Assembly (NCBI GenBank): GCA_963971425.1 | Contig: OZ020515.1 | Coordinates: forward strand, 6,836,291-6,900,290 | DNA length: 64,000 nucleotides | Direction: 5' to 3' | Origin: Bryoerythrophyllum caledonicum | Lineage: Eukaryota > Streptophyta > Bryopsida > Pottiales > Pottiaceae | In this document: piece after piece, positions 55,662 through 64,000 of the stretch | Layout of the letters: each line of letters begins with the position of its first letter | Numbering within the stretch: the first letter of the stretch is position 1 | Notes under the pieces: model-generated | Told to the model about the DNA's origin: nothing | Database searches by the model: none | The model's input: only the letters and a program-made list of their open reading frames with translations | Translations under genes and position numbers: made by a program

Positions 55662-55829
55662 AGCTATAACCTCTATGATTTCTACAACAGGTTCAGCTTC
55701 GGGCGTCTCTGTCTATAAAGTTGGCTGCCTAAAAAATAAAAATAAAACTTCATGTATGTCTACACCAGCGGAGGATGATGAAGAGAGCATAGAAAAACTA
55801 GAAGGACATGAGCGAAGGTGCTGATAACG

Positions 55830-56118
55830 TGTTAAGAGACGTGGAGCAAACAAACCAGATGAACAACAAGAATGAATTGTCTCTGTGAGCACAGGCCTTG
55901 GTTTATTTATCTCGAGACATTAATGCCTCGGGATTAATAGTAGGTTCAGTTAGTTGTGAGGTAGCTGCTGGTAGCTGGTGGTTAATGCCTCGGGATTAAC
56001 GGTAGCTGGTGGTTAATTGCGTGTTAACTAGGAGGTCTACCTAATCCGGGTAGGTGAGCTGAATGCTCCTGATTAAGAACCCCATAGCGAATGGATGTAC
56101 ATTCATCCTGTTTTAACA
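55830..56118 (-). repeat. copia 5' LTR (289 bp)
   Basis: Ends TGTTAAGAG ... TTTTAACA as in the other LTR, with one 31-bp unit only. The 5' flank of the element (from 56119) begins ATAGGCTTGTAGTGTAA, a repeat of the sequence at 50316-50332. Confidence 0.92.
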
Positions 56119-56169
56119 ATAGGCTTGTAGTGTAAACCCTCGACCTTGAACCGTGAATCTTTACCTTAA

Positions 56170-57011
56170 CCCCTAAAGTCGAAAGCCCTCAAAACTCCCA
56201 AAAACCCTCAAAACTGCCCTCTTTCAATGCAAGGTGAAAATTTTTAACTTTTGACAAATTTTCGAGTATGTAACCGTAAGATCTAGTACCTAACTTGTAC
56301 ATGTACATGCATACCGAATCTTAGATTCAAACTCCTCACCATTTGTGAGATCGTAATGTTCAAAGTTGAAAAAAAAGATTTTTACCTTGTTGTAGAATGG
56401 AAAACTAATGTTTTGGGGGCCAAAAAAACCATTTTTGAAAGGAAATTTGACATGAGGCTCTTCAAATTCTTGTTCCTATGTGAGTAAGGAATATGTCCAT
56501 GTAATTTTTACCCTCATAGGACCTATAAAACCTAAAGAAATGCTTAATTTTTCACATGGAGGTATGCTGAAATACAAATACAAATGCCCATTTTCAACAA
56601 TTAAAAAGGCATGTGAACAGTTATCGGATTGAAAATCCAAACGGTGAGATCATGCTTTACTACCTCTTTTACATGTAAGAAAATTAAAGTTCGAAAAAAA
56701 GTAAAATCTCATTTTTTGGTGAATTTTTGAAGTTACTGCGATCTAATTGATTTTGGGCAGATTTTGAGAATAAATGAGCATATACCGCAGTTTTGGGCAG
56801 ATTTCAGCATGCCCTAACAGTGTTTTCAAACTTTGACCGTGAATATCTCCTAAACTATGAGGAATTTTGAAGCATGAATGGTGTCATTTTAAAGGTATGG
56901 GAAAACTCTACAACCTGAAAAAAGTTGTAACTTCATATGATCTAAATTTAGTAACTGAGAGCCTGACCAGAGTCAGATCGACCACACTCTGGTCGATTTC
57001 GACTTTAGGGG
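56170..57011. mobile_element. TTAA-flanked element (piggyBac-like MITE)
   Basis: CCCCTAAAGTCGAAA at 56170 is matched inverted at the right end (TTTCGACTTTAGGGG, to 57011). TTAA lies at 56166-56169 and 57012-57015. Joining the flanks gives GAATCTTTACCTTAAACCCTG, which is exactly the unit of the neighbouring 40-bp array, so the pre-insertion site is confirmed. There is no coding sequence. Confidence 0.85.
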
Positions 57012-57020
57012 TTAAACCCT

Positions 57021-57120
57021 GAACCCTGACCTTAAACCGTGAATCTTTACCTTAAACCCTGAACCCTGACCTTAAACCGTGAATCTTTACCTTAAACCCT
57101 GAACCCTGACCTTAAACCCT
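57021..57120. repeat. 40-bp tandem array with telomere-like words
   Basis: GAACCCTGACCTTAAACCGT plus GAATCTTTACCTTAAACCCT form a 40-bp unit at 57021-57060 and 57061-57100, with a partial third. Pieces of the same array survive at 50790-50837 and 56145-56169, so one array was split by the copia and TTAA elements. Confidence 0.88.
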
Positions 57121-57450
57121 GAGCCCTAATGGAGATGTGTATGACTTTTACAGTATCATGCTTGTGTGGATGCATTGGTCCTCTCCCAAATCCGTGGGAT
57201 ACACTCTAAGACCGTGCCTAGAAACCAAAGGTTGGACCCCGAAAAAAAGAGGTCCGCTAGAGCCACAGTCCTCTCGCCAAAGCACCGCCACGCCAACGCC
57301 ATCAATCTTACGAGTATGGGACAGCAGCAGCAGTGAGGGAATTTGGGATATGCTGCTTCGTGATCCGCGAAGTCCCACCATCTGCAACCGGAATTCCACC
57401 TCATTTGTTTACACGACTGCGCCATGATCATGTAGCTTCGAGTTTAGCAC

Positions 57451-60400
57451 ATGTTGCGAGGCGTGAGGATGGATTGCGGGGCGGTCATGGCGTCGGCTCT
57501 GCCGCGTCTCTGTGCCCATTGGCACGGTCCTCGACGCGTGCTGCCGCGAAGTCTCTCGTCTCCGTCGAGGCGCCTGGCGTTTGTCGCGAAGCCGGGGAGC
57601 TTCGGTTCGTCGCCATCGCTGCTGCATCTGTGAGCTCCCTCACCCTAGTTTGCAGCTGCATTCACTTATTCTGCCTAGAAATCGTCCTATTGCATGAACA
57701 ATCGCGAACCTTTTTCTGATCGTTCTATCTTGGTTGTTGATTCTTGGTTCTCAGGAGGGTTCGTGGAGGGAGTAGAGTAAGGTGTTCGGTTTCTGGCGAT
57801 GCCTCTCCACCTGAGGGCTCCAATGGGTCAGGTGGGAGTGCGAAATGGAGATTTCCAGTTTTGGTGGCGGTCGGAGTCGTTGGCGTTTTGGCCATTGCTG
57901 TGGCGGTTTCGGGCGGCAGGAATCACTTGATGGCTGATCATCGAAGGGAGCTGATTGCGGATTTGACAACGTCTCCGTCCTCTTTGCAAGCCGCGGAGCA
58001 ATTCTCTGTGAACTGGCTCGGGCGGAAATTCACCCTTAGTGCAAGATCTCCAGGGTAAGCGCACCTTTGGCCTTTGTCAGTCTTGTGAATAATCATTTAT
58101 TTCATATATCTGATCCTTAAAGGAAATAGTGAGAGAGAAAATTAGAAGATGTGGAGAAGGGCCCTACTAGAAACTAGAAACTCTGGAGTGCCACTTGCAA
58201 CCTGTAAAATAGTCCTATTTGTGACTGCATTCCATGGTGTATTGTTTTTGTATCTAACTAGTGGAACTAAGTGGAGTTGGCCAAATTTAATCAATTTTCT
58301 CGTTTCGCTTCACTTCTTCTCCTTGCGCTTCTTTTTCGTTTCCTCAGGTAAGAGTGCTTTTGTAGCTGGTCACATTTCTAGATTGAAGATGGTTACGAGC
58401 CTTGGTTAGTTCCTGCACCTCCAGATGAACCTTTGATTTGTGTAGAGGCTCATTGATCACGCTTGTCGCTCACCAGCCACCTCTGGATTAGGGTTATGGA
58501 GAGGAATCCCGTTCCTTCCACTAATTACCTCAGAAATAGCACCTTAGATTCGCGATCAAACTTCCTTCCCGGAAATGCCGAGTATAGTCCTTATCGTCTG
58601 CCAATATTGAGCCAGAATTAGGTTAGTTCGCAGTCTTCGAGGGCGATCTTGAAATCCAAGGAACGCCTCTCTCTCTAATTAACTGTAACTGACAATCACC
58701 ATGTATGGCCACCATTAAGAATGGTGGAGGTTTATCCAGCCACTGAATGTCATGTGGTTTGTGCATTGCAGATACATGTATTTTTTGTTGCTGATGGCGG
58801 CCGGTTTCGGTCTGTTTGTGAGTGAGGAGGCATTGAATGTTTGGGTGCGTCTCTCCTGCTGGTACAACATGAAGATCACCCTTCATCTCCTATGCATGAG
58901 CCATTCAGTTTGAAATGATTAGCTGACCTTTCTGTTGTGGTGTTGTGTTCCTGGTAAAAGCAAGGTTTTTGTGTTTCTTGGTTGCCACTGAAGCATAATT
59001 ATGGATAAAATGTTTCTGCAGATAGGTGGGACTTTGGGACGCTTGTTAATATGGGATCAGTCGCGAGATGCCTTCCTGTCGTCAATATCAGCGAATCTAC
59101 CATACATTGCCTCAACCACTCTATGGGTGTACTGGTACTAGTCTCTTGTATGTTGCAGTTGGACCATTTGCAAGTGACCTTGAATGTGGAAATATTTTGA
59201 GTATGAGAGAATCCAAAAGAATTTCCTTCTGAGTCCGAAGCCGTGGGCAAATCTAACAGTGGTCTTTCTTGTGTACTCAGGGGAGTTTGCATCAGTGATA
59301 TGGTGCCCTTCTATGCAGGCAGACAAGCTGCCAAATCTGGAACTGGAAACTTGATTCGTGAGAAAGTACAAACCTAGTCTTTATGACATTAGACTGAATT
59401 GTCAATGTTTATTGTAGCGGGGATTAAGTTGCTCATTTTTTGAGGTTAAACTTGTCAAGGATTTTCAATTGAGTCTTTGTGTCATGTGCAGCTGGGGGTG
59501 AGTCAGGAGAAGTTTGACCAAATAAAAGCCAATGTGCAGCGACATGGCAATTTGATTGGAATCGGTTAGTCCTTGCCCCTTCCATTTCTTTACACGTTTA
59601 TTGCGATTAATGGCTGATCTTTCCTCTGAACGTTTCGGTTGGAAACTTTGTGCAGTTGAGCGGTTTTCATTGGGAGTGCGCAACCCCACCTCATTTCTCG
59701 CTGGATTTGTGGTATGCGCTTCTCAGTCTCTCCTCTTCGAAATTCAGCCTTTGAGAGCACGCTGCACATTCATTTGCATACATTCCTAACTCATAGGATT
59801 TAGGAATTTTCAAGAATTTTTTGGAAATCGGCGTAATGATATCAGTTGCGAACATGTTTATCCATTGTCTAGGGTATCAAGCCAACAAATTTCTTTGGTG
59901 GAGTTTGTGTTGGTGGTCTCATCACGCTGCCATTACAGGTATTGACTGCAAATATCTTCAACATACTTCAATCTCTAGATCCAAATCATAGCGATACATT
60001 CAAAAAGTGCTGCACTGTTATCAGTATTAAGGACGAAATTGCACTACTTGTCGGCACTAGATATGGCATTCAGTGCGTCAACTTATCTAAAGTCACTGAC
60101 ACAAAATAGTGTTGCTCACAGAAACTAGTGTTAGTTACAACATTGCATGTGAAATCAGGTTTTGGGAGATGCATATAGCGTCACTAGCAATATATCATGG
60201 TAACCGACTCTTAAAAAGTCAACCTTATTTAGAGTGTGCAACACTAGTTGCCATGGTTAGTGTACTTGTTGTACACTGTTAGTACTTGATCTAGCTGCTG
60301 GAAATGGTTAATATGCGAACCAATTCACAAGTGGTTGATCATTGACTTGAACATACGTAGAATTTTTCTTGTCTAGTGTAACCTTATGGTTTGTGAACAT

Positions 60401-60758
60401 GAATATCAACAGATGGGCGTAGGGCTAATTCTTCGTGACCGTCCTGTAGCTGCATTAGCCGGAGTGGCTGCAGTTGTGGTACACACCCTGTTCTTACTTC
60501 TCTATGCTGCTTCAAGTTTTTTACCTTACTGCTCTTTGAATTAGCCGAATGGTCTAATTATCAATTATTGACATTGTGGTAAGCTTTATGGCTTCTTTGA
60601 GCAATACAGTCTGATGATTAGTGAGTTTTCTTCCCGCACTGATAGGTGTTGATTGCGTTTTGGTTCAGGGCATCTGGACACTCCTCCCTTACTTTGCAGC
60701 AGGGATTGGTTCAATCATGTACATTGCACGCCGACAATCTTCCGAATCTGTTAAGTGA
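57451..60758 (+). CDS. DedA/VTT-like membrane protein, probably plastid-targeted, ten exons
   Basis: Exons are 57451-57629, 57755-58054, 58772-58844, 59022-59134, 59281-59365, 59492-59564, 59656-59711, 59873-59938, 60413-60478 and 60669-60758, with GT-AG borders and phases that agree, giving 366 residues. Alternative starts are 57469 and 57487. The N-terminus is Ser/Arg/Ala-rich with VRCSVSG, a typical chloroplast transit cleavage context. A membrane segment (VLVAVGVVGVLAIAVAV) is followed by DedA-like features: FGLFVSEEALNVW, SDMVPFYAGRQAAKSG, and a basic helix then RFSLGVRNPTSFLAGFVGI. The matching DedA pattern is GDxxxYxxGRxxG ... RFxPGxRxxxxxxAG. DedA proteins are lipid or ion transport-related membrane proteins. 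No stop interrupts it. The family call is from motifs only; the gene model is stronger than the name. Confidence 0.75.
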
Positions 60759-61238
60759 GCTAGCATTTAGTTTGAGGACTTTTCATCCACTTATGCCCCC
60801 TTTACACCCAAAGGTTTGTGCCACTTCCATGCAAGGCAGTACCTCCACTAAGTACAAAATACCCTGAATGCGTTCATACCTGGAAAATTGAGAAGAAGAT
60901 TTTTTGGAATGACTTGGTAGGAAATGGTGGTGGCAGGGAGCGAGAGGTTCGCACAAGGAGATCAAAGATAGTAACAATGAATGAAAAGAAAGAGTCATGG
61001 GTTGTTATGAAGCCGTCTGTTCACACACAAGGTTGTCGTCAATTGAGAGCTGCAAAATTTTAAGGTTGGCCAAGCTGTGAATCGTTGCGGATTGTCTCCA
61101 CTAATGACTTGATGTCACCTTCAACCTCACACTCCCGTCACTTGTTGTCATGCATGTCTCTTGTTGTTGTTGTCTCCTCTCACCTTGCATCGTGTCTCTT
61201 TTTCTTCTCCCCTGCCCTACACACATCTTTTGTTGCTT
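60759..61238. other. 3' flank of the DedA-like gene; no gene seen
   Basis: Probably 3' UTR followed by intergenic DNA. A CT/TTG-rich stretch (TTGTTGTTGTTG) lies near 61140-61240. Short frames in 60783-61063 are unsupported. Confidence 0.4.
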
Positions 61239-61650
61239 CTAGGTGTTGTTGATCATTGAAGGTGTTTCCGATTGTTGAAGGTGTTTTGTGAAGTCTACAT
61301 CGCTTGGGCACTCCACCATGCCCACCTGGTCAATGTGGTATAGCATCACGATGTGGCTGTCGCTATAGCGGAAGTTGTAGTGGTTGGGATTGTCCACGCG
61401 CACGTCGGTCGTAAGCGAGTTGTTCAGAATGGTAGCAAGCTCCGCCTGGTCCAGGTTAACCGACACATTCTGCAGCTTCACATTCTCAGTGTCACCTTTG
61501 GATCGCAAAACTTGAAAATTGTCTAGCTTAGTGCCACTGCCACCATCGCGAGCGCCACCAGCACCAACACGCACACGCACACGCTGCGGCACACCCTACA
61601 CTTGTGCCGCTTGTAGTAGGGCACCCGACATATGTGATGAGAAGTAAGTA
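61239..61650 (-). pseudogene. LEA2/NHL (NDR1/HIN1-like) protein remnant
   Basis: On the minus strand a basic segment and hydrophobic helix (KRHKCRVC ... VLVLVALAMVAVAL, near 61645-61550) shift frame into KLDNFQVLRSKGD, then VNLDQAELATILNN, VRVDNPNHYNFRYSDSHIVMLY and VGMVECPS, ending by 61239. A membrane helix followed by an NPN-x-Y-x-Y-like strand block is the layout of NHL/LEA2 proteins, which are membrane-anchored stress and defence proteins. The frameshift and missing C-terminal half indicate a pseudogene. The match is by pattern only. Confidence 0.5.
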
Positions 61651-62271
61651 CTGCTCTCTCTTGCTCACATGTTTTGCTTTCAATTCTAATGTAGATCTGT
61701 GAGTTTTTTAGTGCATTATAACTGGATATGAGGTTTTCTCTGAAAGAAAAGGTAGGGTTTCATGGCAAGTGTAGATCTGTAATATATTTCATTCCGATCT
61801 GAAGTTTTTTTTGCTTCATATGAAAGCTAGGGTTTTATTTCAAGAGTTTGATTGTATGTTATTTGGATCGCAGATCTTTTATTTTGACCTTTGAGTAGAA
61901 TGCGGGATTAAGGAATCGTAGGCTGGTTCATAAAGTGGACCCTTTCTCTTCCTCAAAGAAGTCGAATATTGTTCCTCCTGCCTCAAACAACTTGCAGCAC
62001 AAGGAAGCAACAAGTCAGTCTACTCTTGATGGCTTGTGAAAATGCATCACTTGCATAGAAGTGAACTCCGTATTTGGTCATAAAGAAGGTGCGTTAACTG
62101 GACATATCCGGTTCTATGCTTTTGTGCTTCGACAGCTTCTGTGCTATTGGACAAACCCTGTCTGCATCAACGCCATACATGCCTAAAAGTTAATGCTGGT
62201 AGATCTGCTGGGTATCTAGTTCAATGGTAAGCTTTCAAGGCCAGGAAGAATTGACCCCCTTGCTCGTTCTT
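61651..62271. other. no gene seen
   Basis: AT-rich sequence with repeated AGGGTTT(C/T)AT and GTAGATCTGTAA/GA words near 61690-61880. No supported frame. Confidence 0.4.
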
Positions 62272-62500
62272 ACTTGAGGAGGCCACGAGGTGGTGGGGCC
62301 AAGCCTAGCCCCTATTTTGTTTTTGGATGGGGCCCTATTTATAGCAAGAGAGGATCCTCAAGGATAAACAATGACCGTTGGCCCCAAATTTGTCCCAAAA
62401 AATCCAAAAAAAGCCTCTGGACCCCCCAAAATAAGAGGGCTAGAAAAATGACCCCACGAAATGAAGATGGGGCCCACCTTGGATAAGGACGAGTGAGGGG
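62272..62500. repeat. dispersed GC-rich repeat, inverted copy of 29060-29290
   Basis: GGTGGTGGGGCCAAG, TTTTGTTTTTGGAT and GGGCCCTA align with the inverted sequence at 29060-29290. The frames here on both strands are translations of the repeat. Confidence 0.7.
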
Positions 62501-62634
62501 GTCAATTCTCCCTGGCCAACTTTCAACCTGCATGGTACGCAGTTTCACCACTGCCATCACAACGTTCCGTGCTTGTTTGTGTGCTTATGTGCTTCTAACT
62601 AATGAGAACTACACTATCTTGCAGGAATAATCTC

Positions 62635-62780
62635 GAGTGTGGAGATTTTTCAAAAAATACTTTTGAGGTGCTGTGGAGATTCTTCAATAAAAAACACTTC
62701 TGAGGTGTTGGAGTGTGGAGATTCTTCAGCAACAAGTATTTGTGAGCTTCTAGAGTGTGTGGATTCTTCTGCAACAAGGT
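62635..62780. repeat. ~46-bp tandem repeat, about three units
   Basis: GTGTGGAGATTCTTCA(G/A) followed by CAACAAGTA or AAAACACTTCTGAGGTG recurs with changes. The minus-strand frame at 62595-62928 reads HSRSSQILVAEES repeats and is not supported as a gene. Confidence 0.7.
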
Positions 62781-63449
62781 AAATTAAAAGAGATGTTTCA
62801 AAAGCTGCTTGAGCGACTTTTTTTACAAAAGAAGTACAAGCTAGTAGAGAACTTACCTTGGGAGTTGCTTGTCGCAGACTTGAATTGGAGCTAGCCATCT
62901 TGGAAGGATTTTGTTGTAGCAACAACACATATTAAACACAACCAACACAAATATAACACTACCAACACAAAAGAGAGAAAAACAACACAAATGTAATACT
63001 ACCCATACAAGTGAAATCAGATGTGGACACTCTTGTATACAAAGTGTCTTTGTTTTGGTGTAGGATATTTGTAGGAGTTTGGCGGGCATCAATTCTGCCC
63101 ATGCAAAATATTCCATGTACAAGTGGTACTTAATTGCAAAGTCACCTTGCACGTCCAAACCTCCGTTGTCTCCATCATTATGTTTCTATTTCAAGCAGAT
63201 TTTGCACTCCCTATCACACCCAATTGTATCCTATCATTCCTCAAATTGCATGCATTTGTGCATTGATTTTGGGCATTAGGTTAGGCTTGAAGCATCATTT
63301 TTGCAGTCGTGCTTATATTTGTGGCTTGGACTGGTATTGTATGGTATGGCTTCAGTTTGTCAGGGCACCTCAATCTCTGTATGACCTCATTCTGTTTGTA
63401 ATGTTGGTGTGCATGACTTGAAATGCCTAATGCAAGCTAATTTTTAACA
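62781..63449. other. no gene seen
   Basis: CAACACAAAT(A/G)TAATACTAC-like words repeat at 62935-63005. ATGCATTTGTGCATTGATTTTGGGCAT near 63250 recurs near 63857. Short frames are unsupported. Confidence 0.4.
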
Positions 63450-63885
63450 AACACATGAGACCACTATGAGAGGCCCTTGGATCCAAGGCACACTGGGAGG
63501 GGTCAATGGTACGTTTTCATTCTTTAAAATGCATGCATGTTGAAGTTGTGATTATGGTTTGCAACTTTGCATGAGGTGAAGTTTCTCAAGTTTCATACTA
63601 AAAGTTGATATTTTAAAAACACTTGAGACCCCTTTGAGAGGCCCTCAAAAACGAGGCACACTTGGAGAGGTTAATGGTTCTCTTTCATTCTTTTAAATCC
63701 ATGCATGTTGACGTTGTGATTATGGTTTGCATGACTTGAAGTTGCTGAAGTTTCACATTGTAAGCTGATATACTAAAAACACTTGAGACGCATATGAGAG
63801 GCCCTTGGATCCGAGGCACACCAAGAGGGATCAATGGTACTTTTCCATTCCTCATTATGCATGCATTTGTCCATTTTTTTGAGCA
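63450..63885. repeat. ~165-bp tandem repeat, about 2.6 copies
   Basis: ACAC(A/T)TGAGAC...GAGAGGCCCT recurs at about 63451, 63618 and 63779 (spacings ~167 and ~161). Each unit also has GAGGCACAC and GCATGCATGTTGA(A/C)GTTGTG. The third copy is incomplete and diverges after about 63870. Confidence 0.85.
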
Positions 63886-64000
63886 TGAGGTCGGGCTTGA
63901 GTTGAAAATGATGTTGCCTTGCTTCCTTAAAAACGTCGTGTTCCTTGTTGAGCCGCCTCGGAATGTGCATCTCCTTGTCTGTGATCATTGCTTACTGATG

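Larger units (their letters stand above)
50838..56118 (-). mobile_element. Ty1/copia LTR retrotransposon, degenerate
   Basis: LTRs are 55830-56118 (5') and 50838-51219 (3'), both TGTTA...TAACA. Next to the 5' LTR a minus-strand TTATCAGCAC is a likely primer-binding site similar to the initiator-Met tRNA class (TATCAG). GAGGAGGAG at 51228-51220 is the polypurine tract. Domain order on the minus strand is gag, protease, integrase, reverse transcriptase, RNase H, which is copia order. No target duplication is visible: CTGAC on the left and ATAGG on the right. LTR divergence (about 15% in the first 50 bp) indicates an old insertion. Confidence 0.93.

Noticed and set aside
57021..57120. Interstitial telomere
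   Set aside because: AACCCTG words resemble telomere repeats, but the unit is 40 bp and never forms runs of TTTAGGG.
62595..63158. Minus-strand frames of 60-101 codons
   Set aside because: They cover tandem repeats and have no conserved motif.

Overview
The window is nuclear DNA of a plant-lineage eukaryote. The evidence is a six-exon nucleolar GTPase gene of the plant NOG1 type, a ten-exon gene for a probably plastid-targeted membrane protein, a telo-box, and plant-style transposons (hAT, PIF/Harbinger, Ty1/copia, LINE). A non-seed plant or charophyte alga seems likeliest, but the species cannot be fixed from the sequence. Most of the window is nested mobile DNA. Only two ordinary host genes are clear: NOG1 (47.4-50.0 kb, minus) and a DedA/VTT-like gene (57.5-60.8 kb, plus). 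They are divergently arranged, and a PIF-type MITE, a copia element and a TTAA-flanked element have piled up between them.

Layout. 1-2 kb: AT-rich satellite of about 175 bp. 2.1-3.0 kb: purine-rich, C-poor repeat. 3.8-7.2 kb and 21.2-25.5 kb: two halves of a decayed multi-exon gene system on the plus strand. It has a ParB-like N-terminal domain, a possible degenerate methyltransferase region and two tandem FCP1-like (HAD phosphatase) modules. Its introns and spacers hold about 20 copies of an 18-bp palindrome, ATCGTAGGATCCTACGAT, that is absent elsewhere in the window. 7161-21208: a 14-kb hAT transposon inserted inside a coding exon of that system. It has an 8-bp target duplication, a transposase pseudogene and cargo genes (coiled-coil/RING-H2 protein, a truncated paralogue of it, and a protein-kinase-like gene).

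26-31 kb: fold-back MITEs, a TTAA-flanked element with a MITE nested in it, a 5'-truncated LINE with a 16-bp target duplication. 31396-35415: a second, transposase-less member of the same hAT family built as a large inverted repeat. 37.5-45.3 kb: broken Harbinger transposase and Myb/SANT-like genes flanking a complete Tc1-like element (39279-43015) with 947-bp inverted repeats and an intact 335-residue DD34E transposase. 61-64 kb: a LEA2/NHL-like gene remnant and tandem repeats.

Across the broken transposon genes most breaks are in-frame stops at places where a Gln or Arg codon would fit, which looks like decay by deamination of methylated cytosine. The most interesting signal is the ParB-like gene system with its private array of parS-sized palindromes.
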